A DNA stretch of 16,491 nt from CAYQQJ01 sp964515945 (GCA_964515945.1 CAZEWY010000061.1:1-16491); one strand, 5' to 3'; counted from the first letter of the stretch, positions 7,610 to 15,420 are shown. Notes: generated by a model not told the origin, from the sequence alone. Program-made: numbers and translations.

Positions 7610-7651
7610 TTTTCCCTTTTCCCTTTTCCCTTTTCCCTTTTCCCTTTTCCC
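7610..7651 (-). repeat. Six-copy GGGAAAA heptamer tandem array, inverted (right arm)
   Basis: Six perfect TTTTCCC units, the reverse complement of the left array, followed by TTT. It ends 22 nt from the sppA stop. Between the IS and this array is a small hairpin, AGGCT/AGCCT (7587-7602). Outside the heptamers I see no further homology between the two flanks. Confidence 0.95.
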
Positions 7652-7673
7652 TTTCGGTCCTCGACGTGCAGCT

Positions 7674-9584
7674 CTATAACCTCCCACACTGCATGCACTG
7701 CGCATAAATACCGTTGCGCTTGCCGTTGATCAGCGGTGCCAGGCTGGCGTGTATCTGCTGGTAGAAGCGTGCCAGAGCGGCCTGCTCTGCCAAAAGTCCG
7801 CTTGCGAAACTATTGCTGGTCGCCTGAGGTGATCCACCACTCAGCCATTGACCCATAATACGGTTTTGGGCATCGCCAAGAAGGCCCCGGACTTCGCCGC
7901 GAATTGCGCGGATGATCTGTTCGCTGGGTGTGAGTTGCTGTTCCACCAGTTCCACGCTGTAGTCCTCGATGCCGGCAATATTGGCGGCGGCCGCAATGGC
8001 ATCATCCAGATAGCCGAGTTCATCTACCAGTCCCAGTTCCGCGGCAGTGGCGCCGGTCCAGACCCGGCCCTGGGCGATTTCATGCACCTCCTGTGGAGTT
8101 TTGCCCCGGGCTTCGGCCACCAGAGTGATAAAGCGCTGATAAATTGCCTCGACATTCGCCTGGGCCAATTGCGCAGCCTGCGGCGACAATGGACGGTCCA
8201 GTCGGTTGCTGCCCGCCAGTTCGGTGGTGGCTATGCCATCGACCTGCACGCCGAGCTGGTTGAGGGTCTGCTCGAAGGTGGGGAATATGCCGAACACTCC
8301 GATCGACCCGGTAAGGGTGGTGGGCGTTGCCCAGATCTGATCGGCGGGGGCACTGATCCAGTAGCCGCCGGAAGCCGCGAGACTACCCATGGAAATGACC
8401 ACGGGCTTACCCTGAACGCGCACGGCCGCCAGTTCCTGGCGTATGATTTCCGAGGCGAAGGCGCTGCCGCCGCCACTGTCGACGCGTAATACCAGCGCCT
8501 TGATGGCATCGTTTTCCCGCGCTTCCCTTATGAGTCTGGTCAGAGTATCGCTGCCGATGTTGCCGGCGGGCTGCTCGCCGTCGGCAATGCTGCCGCTTGC
8601 GACTATCAGGCCCACGCGGTCGGGTTTTTGTGATTGCAGCAACTGCTTCCGCGTCAGGTAATGGGGCTGGGGGATGGCCTTGAAACCATCCCCTTGCTCA
8701 TTGGCGCCGAAGCGCTCCATAAGCGTGGACTCCATGGCAACACGGGATACCAGGTGATCCACCAGTCCATAATCCAGGGCCATGCGCGCGCTGTCTCCAC
8801 CGGCCTCGGCCAGATGGGCGCTCATATTGTTGATGAAGTTGTCGACCGCGCCGGGAGGCAACTGCCGCGAAGTTTCCACCCGACTGGTATAGACGCCCCA
8901 GAGTTCATTGATCCACTGGGTGTTGTGTTCACGAGACGCTCTGGACATGCTGTTGCGCGTAAAGGGTTCGATAAAATCCTTGTATTCACCGACCCGAAAA
9001 ACATGCACATTGACCTTGAGCTTGTCGATGCCTTCCTTCATGTAGTGCTGATACATGCTGAATCCGCTGATCAACACGCTGCCCATGGTGTTGAGGTAGA
9101 TTTCATCGGCATAGGTGGCCAGGTAGTACTGTGCCTGGGTGTAGTTGTCTGAATAGGCGATGATGGGTTTTTCCGTGGCCTTGAAAGTCTGCAGTGCCTG
9201 GCCCACTTCTTCCAGTTTGCTCAGGGCGCCGCCCATCAGGTAGTCAAGATCCAATATCAATGCCGTGATATCGGGATCCGTCGCAGCGGCCTCTATGCTC
9301 AGCACCAAATCGCGCACCAGGGTCTCCGTCGGTCGCTCGGAGCTTGAACCCAGCAGGAAAAGGGTGGGACTTTTGTAAGACATCTGATCCACCAGGTACC
9401 CCGAAGGCGCTATCACCAGGGGGCCTTGCTTGGGGATTGGCAGATGCGTCGGGCTCAATATGGCCGCAACCACAAGCAGCACTATGACGACAAACAGCAG
9501 ATTCAGCGTGGCCACGCGCAACCAGGTAATCGTCTTCCAGAATCCGTTCCACAAGCGGGCAAGGCTATTGCGAGGGTGCGTCAT
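7674..9584 (-). CDS. sppA: Signal peptide peptidase SppA (long, protease IV type)
   Basis: Inner-membrane serine protease that degrades cleaved signal peptides. The 636 residues match the long double-domain form (about 618 in E. coli). There is one N-terminal membrane segment (about 26-43), an N-domain with the catalytic lysine K202 in GEYKDFIEPF, and a C-domain with the nucleophile S405 in MGSLAASGGYWIS followed by TLTGSIGVFG. These correspond to E. coli K209 and S409. The tail ends in GIYAQCMQCGRL, a Cys-containing end seen in relatives. The ATG at 9584 is chosen because it forms an ATGA overlap with the preceding DUF2069 stop and has AAGGA (complement of 9591-9595) before it; the open frame continues 88 codons upstream but only through DUF2069. 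Last gene of the arsC operon. Confidence 0.96.
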   Translation of the reverse strand: MTHPRNSLARLWNGFWKTITWLRVATLNLLFVVIVLLVVAAILSPTHLPIPKQGPLVIAPSGYLVDQMSYKSPTLFLLGSSSERPTETLVRDLVLSIEAAATDPDITALILDLDYLMGGALSKLEEVGQALQTFKATEKPIIAYSDNYTQAQYYLATYADEIYLNTMGSVLISGFSMYQHYMKEGIDKLKVNVHVFRVGEYKDFIEPFTRNSMSRASREHNTQWINELWGVYTSRVETSRQLPPGAVDNFINNMSAHLAEAGGDSARMALDYGLVDHLVSRVAMESTLMERFGANEQGDGFKAIPQPHYLTRKQLLQSQKPDRVGLIVASGSIADGEQPAGNIGSDTLTRLIREARENDAIKALVLRVDSGGGSAFASEIIRQELAAVRVQGKPVVISMGSLAASGGYWISAPADQIWATPTTLTGSIGVFGIFPTFEQTLNQLGVQVDGIATTELAGSNRLDRPLSPQAAQLAQANVEAIYQRFITLVAEARGKTPQEVHEIAQGRVWTGATAAELGLVDELGYLDDAIAAAANIAGIEDYSVELVEQQLTPSEQIIRAIRGEVRGLLGDAQNRIMGQWLSGGSPQATSNSFASGLLAEQAALARFYQQIHASLAPLINGKRNGIYAQCMQCGRL

Positions 9585-9982
9585 GACACGTCCTTTTCGT
9601 TTGGAGGTTCCGGTGACTGTATCCGGGTATATTGCAGCCAGCGGCTGGTGAACATGGCGCTGATAAATATAATCACACTGAGCGCAAGGATGGTGAAATC
9701 CATCCAGGATGCCACGGAGGAGAGGCTGCCTTCGACGCCCTTGATAAAATAGAAGAGTATGACAAAGCACAGCCAGCTGTAGGGGCGGTGGCGTTTTTTG
9801 CGCATGCCCGGCCACAGGATCAATAAGGGCACGCAGGCAATGACCCATAGAAGTGGAAACAAGCCGCCCTTGCTCCAGGCCCAGAGGGTCAGAACCAGAA
9901 TCAGCGTGGCGTAGGAGAGATTGGCGCTAAGGTGCGCAATTCGCAGCTTGGTCGGAAGATGCTCGATATGTTTGATGACCAT
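9581..9982 (-). CDS. DUF2069 inner-membrane protein
   Basis: A 133-residue integral membrane protein of the DUF2069 family, function unknown. Four hydrophobic segments are visible, roughly residues 20-36, 41-58, 69-82 and 93-113, with the basic loop GMRKKRHRPYSW between the second and third. I recall this family beside wrbA in Pseudomonas, which supports the call. The start ATG shares its A with the TGA stop of wrbA (TGATG), and its own stop overlaps the sppA ATG (ATGA), so translation is probably coupled on both sides. No independent Shine-Dalgarno is evident. A longer open frame into wrbA exists but lacks membrane-protein character. Confidence 0.82.
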   Translation of the reverse strand: MVIKHIEHLPTKLRIAHLSANLSYATLILVLTLWAWSKGGLFPLLWVIACVPLLILWPGMRKKRHRPYSWLCFVILFYFIKGVEGSLSSVASWMDFTILALSVIIFISAMFTSRWLQYTRIQSPEPPNEKDVS

Positions 9983-10602
9983 CACTTGGTTGCCGCCAGC
10001 TTCAGTGTGAGCCGAGCCAGCCGCTGGCCCTGAGCGCGACACAGTTCTGCCTCGTCATCGCTGAGAGGGCGATCGGCCTTGGTCCCCGCCGTATGAGATG
10101 CGCCATAAGGCGTGCCGCCGGTCTGGGTCCGGTGCAGCCCCGCCTCGCTGTAAGGAATGCCGGCAATGACCATGCCGTGGTGAATCAGCGGCAACATCAT
10201 GCTTAACAAGGTGGTTTCCTGACCGCCATGCAGTGATGCCGTCGAGGTAAAGACAGCGGCCGGCTTGTCGATCAGATCGCCATTGATCCATTGGCTGGCG
10301 GTGCCGTCCCAGAAATATTTCAGAGGCGCGGCCATGTTGCCAAAACGAGTCGGGCTGCCGAGTGCCAAAGCCGAACACTGGCGCAGGTCTTCTTCCGTGC
10401 AATAGATATCGCCCTCGGCAGGTATGGCGGGTTCACTGGCCTCGGTGACGGTGGAGACCTTGGGCACGGTGCGCAGGCGCGCCTCCAGTCCGTCGACCTG
10501 CGCAATGCCACGGGCTATCTGCTGCGCCATGGCGCGCGTGGCGCCGTGCAGACTGTAATAAAGCACCAGCACATATGGGCGATTCACAGAAGTTCCGGTC
10601 AT
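9982..10602 (-). CDS. wrbA: NAD(P)H:quinone oxidoreductase, WrbA family
   Basis: FMN-dependent flavodoxin-like quinone reductase that makes two-electron reductions of quinones, in the cytosol. The 206 residues include the FMN phosphate loop YYSLHGATRAMAQQIARG (about 15-32), the flavin-contact block LGSPTRFGNMAAPLKYFWD (about 81-99), STASLHGGQETTLLSM and GTPYGASHTAG, all typical of WrbA. Its ATG overlaps the arsC stop (ATGA), and GGAG lies within the last arsC codons as the ribosome site. Its stop overlaps the DUF2069 start. It belongs to the arsC-wrbA-DUF2069-sppA operon. Confidence 0.95.
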   Translation of the reverse strand: MTGTSVNRPYVLVLYYSLHGATRAMAQQIARGIAQVDGLEARLRTVPKVSTVTEASEPAIPAEGDIYCTEEDLRQCSALALGSPTRFGNMAAPLKYFWDGTASQWINGDLIDKPAAVFTSTASLHGGQETTLLSMMLPLIHHGMVIAGIPYSEAGLHRTQTGGTPYGASHTAGTKADRPLSDDEAELCRAQGQRLARLTLKLAATK

Positions 10603-10952
10603 AGCAGCTCCAAAACATTTTCAGGCGGCCGACCCAGTACCGCGCGCTTGCCCTTGACAACTATGGGGCGCTCAATGAGCTTGGGATGTGCAACCATGGC
10701 ATCGATGATGGCTGCGTCCGTCAGCGATGGATCGGACAGCCCAAGCTCCTTATAAATATCTTCGCCCTTGCGCAGCAGATCCCGCGCTTGCAAGCCCAGT
10801 TTTTTCAGCAGGTCTTTCAGGGTTTGCGCATCGGGTGAATCTTCCAGGTAAAGTACCACGTCCGGCTCCACGCCCTTGGCTTCCAGCAGTGCCAGGGTTT
10901 GCCGCGACTTTGAGCAGCGTGGATTGTGGTAAATGGTATATTTTTGAGCCAT
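10599..10952 (-). CDS. arsC: Arsenate reductase (glutaredoxin), ArsC family
   Basis: Thioredoxin-fold enzyme of the ArsC/YfgD group, expected to reduce arsenate to arsenite with glutathione and glutaredoxin. The 117 residues hold the active-site Cys C13 in YHNPRCSKSRQTL, and the arginines that bind the oxyanion in plasmid ArsC have counterparts at R61 (LLRKG), R95 (ERPIVV) and R108 (LGRPP). No other ars gene (arsR, arsB) is nearby, so a housekeeping thiol-redox role is equally possible. The ATG at 10952 has AAGGA seven bases upstream; an upstream extension of 23 codons in the same frame would run through the promoter and is rejected. First gene of the operon. Confidence 0.92.
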   Translation of the reverse strand: MAQKYTIYHNPRCSKSRQTLALLEAKGVEPDVVLYLEDSPDAQTLKDLLKKLGLQARDLLRKGEDIYKELGLSDPSLTDAAIIDAMVAHPKLIERPIVVKGKRAVLGRPPENVLELL

Positions 10953-10989
10953 GTCAATTCCTTGAGTGAAGGACTTCGGGAAAATTCCC

Positions 10990-11018
10990 ATTGTAAAAGA
11001 AACTCGGCTGGGGCCCAA
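10990..11018 (-). promoter_or_regulatory. Promoter of the arsC-wrbA-DUF2069-sppA operon
   Basis: Minus-strand TTGGGC (11013-11018), a 17-nt spacer and TACAAT (10990-10995), giving a leader of about 30 nt before the arsC ATG. Position and spacing are those of a sigma-70 promoter. Confidence 0.55.
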
Positions 11019-11088
11019 CATGAGATGCCCGTCGACGCGGAGGCGGCAGTGGAGACGAAATAAGTGAGAGGACCTGGTTGATCAGACC

Positions 11089-11634
11089 TTATGGGGACCG
11101 GTACTGGCCTATCAGAGCCACGGCCTGATCGACAAGCTGTTGCAGGGGTAGGCGGATATCCAGCCGCAGAACATCGGCTTCATCCAGTGGCGGTTCAAGA
11201 GTTTCGAACTGACTGTCGAGCAGTTGCGGCGGCGCAAAATGGCCTTTGCGGTCCGCTATACGCTGCCGAATCATGGCTTTTTCACCTTCCAGGAACAGGA
11301 AGATAACCTGGAATCCCGTGTGCCGCAGCGGTTCCCTGTGAGATTTTTTCAGACCGGAAAAGGCGAGAACGCAATTTTCACCCTTGCTGGCCAATTGCTT
11401 TAAATCACGGCAAATGGCCTTGATCCAGGGCGCGCGCATCTCCTCTGACAGGGGGATGGCTTTGGCCATTCGGGATCGCGCTTCATCACTGTGATAATAG
11501 TCTCCCTCCAGATAATGCAGCGCCAGGCGGTCCGCCAATGCACGCGCAACGGTGGATTTACCACTACCGGAAACGCCCATGGCGACAATCAGCAGGGGCA
11601 TTTCGGAAAACGGTGCATTGTCATTATCGGTCAT
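11089..11634 (-). CDS. gntK: Gluconokinase, GntK type
   Basis: ATP-dependent phosphorylation of D-gluconate to 6-phosphogluconate, feeding the Entner-Doudoroff or pentose phosphate route. The 181 residues contain the P-loop MGVSGSGKST near the N-terminus, the GDYYHSDEARSRM segment that replaces the usual GDxxHP...NxxKM, PLSEEMRAPWIKAI, FSGLKKSHREPLR and the strongly diagnostic RKGHFAPPQLLDSQFETLEPP. I chose the ATG at 11634, with GGAG about 13 bases upstream; the ATG 11 codons later is possible, as family members are often near 170 residues. No gluconate transporter or regulator is adjacent. It follows the lytic transglycosylase gene by 78 nt on the same strand. Confidence 0.88.
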   Translation of the reverse strand: MTDNDNAPFSEMPLLIVAMGVSGSGKSTVARALADRLALHYLEGDYYHSDEARSRMAKAIPLSEEMRAPWIKAICRDLKQLASKGENCVLAFSGLKKSHREPLRHTGFQVIFLFLEGEKAMIRQRIADRKGHFAPPQLLDSQFETLEPPLDEADVLRLDIRLPLQQLVDQAVALIGQYRSP

Positions 11635-11712
11635 TGTTTTATTCCAGCTCCTGGCAAGTCCGCTATTCGTGGGCCTATTGGTCACCCTATCCTATTTTCT
11701 GCCGCTTGTCGT

Positions 11713-12339
11713 TCAACGCCAATTTTTTTCCCAGGCCACCATGACCTTCTCCGAGTAATTCCAGTAGTGGCCATAGCTCCCGTTGTAACGTGCAAGGGCT
11801 TCCGCCCAATTGCCATCGGAGCGGTCGTAATAGTATTTGAGGATGGTGCAGCCGTAGCGGAGATTGGTTTGCACGTCGGTCAGATTGTCTTCTTCGCGGC
11901 CAATTTCATTTTTCCAAAACGGCATTACCTGCATCATGCCTTGCGCGCCCGCACTGGAAACTGCAAAGCGGTCAAAATGGCTTTCCACTTCTATGACGGC
12001 CAGAACAAATTCCGGGGGTATGCCGACGCGGTTCGCCTCGCGGTGCACCAGGCGAAGAATTTCAAAACGCCTTGCGGGGTCATCAATATATTTTTCCAGC
12101 TGCCCGGATTTTTGCACCAGCCAGACTTCGGCATCGAAGCGGTCCTCGAAGCTGTCGGCACGGGCAATGGAGTCTTTTAACAAGGCGCGCAATTCGGGTT
12201 CGACGTCCCGGTTGGCCGGCCGTAGCGCGTCGAGTTGCGGTGCGACAGTGGCGACCGACAGTTCTTCGGACGCCAGTGACAGGTTACAACAAAGAACGCC
12301 GATTGCCAGCACGCTGATCAGCCGGATGCGATGTCTCAT
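11713..12339 (-). CDS. Small lytic transglycosylase (SLT domain)
   Basis: Probable peptidoglycan lytic transglycosylase, cutting the MurNAc-GlcNAc bond in the periplasm. From the chosen ATG the protein has 208 residues: a signal peptide (about 1-24, cleavage after LAS), a charged linker, then a C-terminal SLT domain (about 105-200). The catalytic Glu is E119 in AVIEVESHF, followed by SSAGAQGMMQVMP and, later, NLRYGCTILKYYYDR and ALARYNGS, all standard. The start at 12339 gives a normal signal peptide; an ATG ten codons upstream would prepend a segment lacking that form. It lies 74 nt downstream of proS and may be read through from it. A 12-bp palindrome (12368-12379, ATAACCTGTTAT) sits in the gap. 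Confidence 0.9.
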   Translation of the reverse strand: MRHRIRLISVLAIGVLCCNLSLASEELSVATVAPQLDALRPANRDVEPELRALLKDSIARADSFEDRFDAEVWLVQKSGQLEKYIDDPARRFEILRLVHREANRVGIPPEFVLAVIEVESHFDRFAVSSAGAQGMMQVMPFWKNEIGREEDNLTDVQTNLRYGCTILKYYYDRSDGNWAEALARYNGSYGHYWNYSEKVMVAWEKNWR

Positions 12340-12413
12340 TGATCCGTAGTGTAGTGGCAGTATCTGCATAACCTGTTATCGAATCCGAAAGTGCGGCGCA
12401 CCATTGGGAACCT

Positions 12414-14150
12414 CTAATTCAGTCCCTGGCAAACCACCTGACGCAAAAAATCGTGCAACTGTTCCGCGGGAATTTCACGGCTGTCCGTGTCGCGACGGCC
12501 CTTGTATTCCACGGTGCCCGCCTCGAGTCCGCGATCGCCAATCACCAGGCGATGAGGAATGCCGATGAGTTCCACATCGGCGAGCATGACGCCCAGTCGG
12601 GCTTTGGCTTCATCCATAAATAGCACATCGTAGCCGCTGGCGCTCAGCTCGGCGTAGAGTTTTTCACAGGTTTGTGCGACCGCTTGTGATTTGTGCATGT
12701 TGATGGGCACCAGAACGATCTGAAAGGGGGCAATGGCATTGGGCCAGATGATGCCCTTGTCGTCGTGGTTCTGCTCAATGGCGGCCGCCACTGTGCGGGA
12801 GACGCCGATGCCGTAGCAACCCATGGTCAGGGTCTGTTCCTTGCCGTTTTCATCCAGCACCCGCGCTTTCATCGCCTCCGAATATTTGCGCCCGAGCTGG
12901 AAGATGTGGCCCACCTCAATGCCGCGTTTGATTTCCAGGGTGCCCTGGCCACAGGGACTCGGGTCGCCGGCGACCACATTGCGGATGTCCTCGACGCGTC
13001 CGCAGGGCAGGTCTCTTTCCCAGTTGACGCCGGTGAAGTGATAACCGGTTCTGTTGGCGCCACAGGCAAAATTGACACTGGCGGCCGCGGCACGATCCAC
13101 GATAACCGGAATCGTCAAACCCACCGGCCCCAGTGAACCCACATCGGCACCCAATTCCGCTGCAACCCTTTGCTCGGGGGCGAAGGTCAGCGGTGCCGCG
13201 ACGCCTGGCAGTTTTTCGGCCTTCACTTCATTGAGACTGTGGTCGCCGCGCAGAATCAGCGCCACCAGTCCCTGTTCGCCTTTGTCGTCGGCTTCTCCCA
13301 TGACCACCAGTGTCTTGACGGTGGCACGGGTGTCAATCTTCAGAAAAGCGGCCACGTCTTCGATGGTTTTTTGCCCGGGCGTCGCCACTTCTACCATGAG
13401 CTCCGGCGTAACTCCCTCGGGTTTGGTCGGTGCCACGGCTTCCGCCATTTCGACATTGGCCGCGTAATCGCTGCCCGTGCTGAAGGCGATGTCGTCCTCG
13501 CCGCTTGCGGCCAATACATGGAACTCATGAGAGGCGGAACCGCCAATGGAGCCCGTATCGGCGAGAACGGGGCGGTAGTCCAGGCCGATGCGGTCAAAAA
13601 TATTGCAGTAGGCCTGGCGCATGGTCGCGTAGGTTTCCTCCAGGCTCTGCTGGGTCAGATGGAAGGAATAGGCGTCCTTCATCAGGAATTCGCGGGCGCG
13701 CATAACGCCGAAACGCGGGCGCACTTCATCGCGAAACTTGGTCTGTATCTGATAGAAGTTCGCCGGCAGCTGCTTGTAACTGTTAACTTCGGACCGAATA
13801 AGGTCGGTGATGACCTCTTCGTGGGTGGGGCCCAGGCAGAAGTCCCGCTGATGACGATCCTGGATGCGCAACAGTTCGGGGCCAAACTGCCCCCAGCGGC
13901 CGGATTCCTCCCACAGCTCGGCAGGCTGCACCACGGGCATCAGCAGTTCCTGGGCCCCGGCGGCGTCCATCTCCTGGCGCACTATGGTCTCGACCTTGCG
14001 CAGTACCCGGAGGCCCATCGGCAGCCAGGTATAAAGGCCGGATGCCAGTTTGCGAATCATCCCCGCCCGCAACATCAACTGATGGCTGATAACTTCCGCG
14101 TCCGCGGGAGTTTCCTTCTGAGTGGCAATTAAAAACTGGCTTGCTCGCAT
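12414..14150 (-). CDS. proS: Prolyl-tRNA synthetase
   Basis: Class II aminoacyl-tRNA synthetase charging tRNA-Pro in the cytosol. The 578 residues match the bacterial type with an inserted editing domain (E. coli about 572) and align from the first residue: MRASQFLIATQKETPADAEV. Class II motifs are visible as QIQTKFRDEVRPRFGVMR (motif 2 region) and the GIGVSRTVAAAIEQ motif 3; the editing insert runs roughly 225-400. A GDPSPCGQGTLEIKRGIEVGHIFQLG block follows. The ATG at 14150 matches the family N-terminus; a TTG eight codons upstream is open but unlikely. Divergent from the HIT gene, with a 92-nt gap holding no convincing promoter. Confidence 0.97.
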   Translation of the reverse strand: MRASQFLIATQKETPADAEVISHQLMLRAGMIRKLASGLYTWLPMGLRVLRKVETIVRQEMDAAGAQELLMPVVQPAELWEESGRWGQFGPELLRIQDRHQRDFCLGPTHEEVITDLIRSEVNSYKQLPANFYQIQTKFRDEVRPRFGVMRAREFLMKDAYSFHLTQQSLEETYATMRQAYCNIFDRIGLDYRPVLADTGSIGGSASHEFHVLAASGEDDIAFSTGSDYAANVEMAEAVAPTKPEGVTPELMVEVATPGQKTIEDVAAFLKIDTRATVKTLVVMGEADDKGEQGLVALILRGDHSLNEVKAEKLPGVAAPLTFAPEQRVAAELGADVGSLGPVGLTIPVIVDRAAAASVNFACGANRTGYHFTGVNWERDLPCGRVEDIRNVVAGDPSPCGQGTLEIKRGIEVGHIFQLGRKYSEAMKARVLDENGKEQTLTMGCYGIGVSRTVAAAIEQNHDDKGIIWPNAIAPFQIVLVPINMHKSQAVAQTCEKLYAELSASGYDVLFMDEAKARLGVMLADVELIGIPHRLVIGDRGLEAGTVEYKGRRDTDSREIPAEQLHDFLRQVVCQGLN

Positions 14151-14242
14151 GCTGATTCTCTGCTTTGCTGTCAAAAAGGGCTATTCTACGGTGCATTATT
14201 CCCTGTGTGCCAGCCCGACAACCCCTTCCAAGGAGATAAATC

Positions 14243-14665
14243 ATGTTTGAACTGGATTCGCATCTGCAAGAGGATACTGTCGCTGTCGGACGCTTCGATC
14301 TGTCCCTGATTCTGATGCATAAGGATGCCAATTATCCCTGGTGCATTCTGGTACCGCAGCGGGAAGATGTGAGGGAAATTCATCATTTGGCGGACGAGGA
14401 CCAGATCCGGCTCATTCGCGAGTCCAGTCATCTGGCAGAAGTCATGACGGACGTTTTTCGCCCGGTGAAAATGAATATCGCGGCCTTGGGAAACATGGTA
14501 CCGCAACTCCATCTGCATCATATCGCGCGGTTCAGGGAAGATGCGGCCTGGCCTGGCCCTGTGTGGGGCGCGGTAGAGGCAAAACACTTTGACGATAAGG
14601 AGCTGGCGGCCCGGCTGCAACGGCTGCGGCGAGCCCTGAGTGGGGAAGGGTTTGTCAGTGTGTAA
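14243..14665 (+). CDS. HIT-family protein
   Basis: A 140-residue histidine-triad superfamily protein, expected to bind nucleotides and hydrolyse or transfer nucleoside phosphate groups; the physiological substrate is unknown. The active-site segment is Q88-L-H90-L-H92-H93-I-A-R, so the first triad position is Gln, which I recall as normal for this proteobacterial subfamily (often QLHVHVIAR). The following WPGPVWG is also typical. AAGGAG at 14230-14235 with ideal spacing fixes the start. It is divergent from proS and convergent with the HU-like gene, with the shared terminator region between them. Confidence 0.88.
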   Translation: MFELDSHLQEDTVAVGRFDLSLILMHKDANYPWCILVPQREDVREIHHLADEDQIRLIRESSHLAEVMTDVFRPVKMNIAALGNMVPQLHLHHIARFREDAAWPGPVWGAVEAKHFDDKELAARLQRLRRALSGEGFVSV

Positions 14666-14692
14666 TTGCCTGGGGGGAAGTGATCAATAAAT

Positions 14693-14713
14693 GCCGTCTG
14701 CTAGGCAGACGGC
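14693..14713 (-). terminator. Intrinsic terminator of the HU-like gene
   Basis: A perfect 9-bp stem, GCCGTCTGC (14693-14701) and GCAGACGGC (14705-14713), with a 3-nt loop. Read on the minus strand it is followed by ATTTATTG, moderately U-rich, 12 nt beyond the HU-like stop. The plus side has no T-run, so it mainly serves the minus-strand gene, though it may also slow HIT transcripts. Confidence 0.75.
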
Positions 14714-14725
14714 CCGAGAAAAGTA

Positions 14726-15160
14726 CTATTCAGCCATTTCCTTGAGCTTTTTCAGCGGACGAATCTTGACCGCAGTGCTGGCAGGCTTGGCGGCGAAGGT
14801 AGTTTCCTCACCCGTGAAGGGGTTAATCCCTTTGCGCGCTTTGCGAGCCGGCTTCTTGACGGTCACAATCTTCAGCAGGCCGGGCAGGACGAATTCGCCA
14901 ACCGCGCGCTTCTTGACATGACCTTCGATGATGTCAGTCAGCTCATCCAGTACGGATTGAACCTGCTTTTTGCTGAGTTCGGTGCTTTCCGCGATCTGGC
15001 TGAGAATCTGGGTTTTGGAAAAACGCTCTTTTACCAGGCCAACTTTTTTAGCGGGCTTGGCAGCGGCTGCGGCTTTAGGGGCGGCTTTGCGAGCTGCGGG
15101 TTTTTTTGCTGGAGCTTTCTTTGCTGGAGCTTTTTTGGCTGAAGCTTTACGTGCGGCCAT
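14726..15160 (-). CDS. HU-family DNA-binding protein with Lys/Ala/Pro-rich N-terminal tail
   Basis: A 144-residue nucleoid-type protein. Residues 2-42 form a histone-H1-like tail of AKKAP/AKKPA repeats; the rest (about 45-144) is an HU-like domain with TKTQ-type start (SKTQILSQIAESTELSKKQ), the VGEFVLPGLLKIV strand and ARKGINPFTGEE, matching the HU arm region (RxGxNPxTGE). It probably bends or compacts DNA as a dimer, with the tail adding non-specific DNA contacts. The ATG at 15160 is preceded by AGAGG; a longer open frame upstream crosses the promoter and is rejected. It has its own promoter and terminator, so it is likely monocistronic. The tail is encoded by 15-bp tandem repeats. Confidence 0.92.
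   Translation of the reverse strand: MAARKASAKKAPAKKAPAKKPAARKAAPKAAAAAKPAKKVGLVKERFSKTQILSQIAESTELSKKQVQSVLDELTDIIEGHVKKRAVGEFVLPGLLKIVTVKKPARKARKGINPFTGEETTFAAKPASTAVKIRPLKKLKEMAE
15105..15149 (-). repeat. Three 15-bp tandem repeats encoding the HU-like tail
   Basis: Units at 15105-15119, 15120-15134 and 15135-15149, the first two differing at one base and the third more diverged. They encode AKKAP-type pentapeptides, so copy number changes would keep the frame. Confidence 0.8.
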
Positions 15161-15251
15161 GGAGTAAACCTCTTTTTGATTTGGGTGCTTTAATTGGATA
15201 TTGCCCACTCGAAGGCAGCTGCTATTCAATCGGTCCGTCGAGCTGAGCTTA

Positions 15252-15280
15252 TATATAGAGGATATGGCGTTACGCGGCAA
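15252..15280 (-). promoter_or_regulatory. Promoter of the HU-like gene
   Basis: Minus-strand TTGCCG (15275-15280), a 17-nt spacer and TATATA (15252-15257). It would give a leader of about 85 nt, AT-rich near the start codon. Confidence 0.65.
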
Positions 15281-15420
15281 CTAGAAAATGAAAAAAAGCC
15301 CTGTTTTTTTGCGCATTTTGGTGCGGGCCTCGGAAAAATGCCTGTTTTTGGACCTGAGGACTCTCCAGGGACCCCACGAACAGGCCTTCATGTTTTAGTG
15401 GGAATGAAGCGCTGGCGCGG
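15281..15420. other. Intergenic stretch between divergent promoters
   Basis: Part of the 385-nt gap between the HU-like and fmdB genes. It contains A- and T-runs (15291-15310) and a 36-codon frame from the ATG at 15288 without a ribosome site. I see no RNA gene, terminator or clear operator in it. Confidence 0.4.

Noticed and set aside
6082..7651. CRISPR array or composite transposon formed by the two heptamer arrays
   Set aside because: The units are contiguous 7-mers without spacers, there are no cas genes, and the true element ends with its target duplication lie inside the arrays.
9585..9848. 88-codon N-terminal extension of sppA
   Set aside because: It runs through DUF2069 in another frame; the ATGA overlap and AAGGA at 9591-9595 point to the ATG at 9584.
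12340..12395. tRNA-like stretch (GTAGTGTAGTGGC ... TATCGAATCC) upstream of the lytic transglycosylase
   Set aside because: D- and T-loop-like words only; there is no anticodon stem or acceptor pairing, and the length is too short.
13170..14132. Long open frame (320 codons) antisense to proS
   Set aside because: Lies wholly inside the certain proS gene, has no recognisable domain, and is expected from GC-rich codon bias. Similar antisense frames over fumarase and hda were rejected for the same reason.
15288..15398. 36-codon frame MKKSPVFL... between the HU-like and fmdB promoters
   Set aside because: No Shine-Dalgarno, no promoter placed for it, and no recognisable sequence features.
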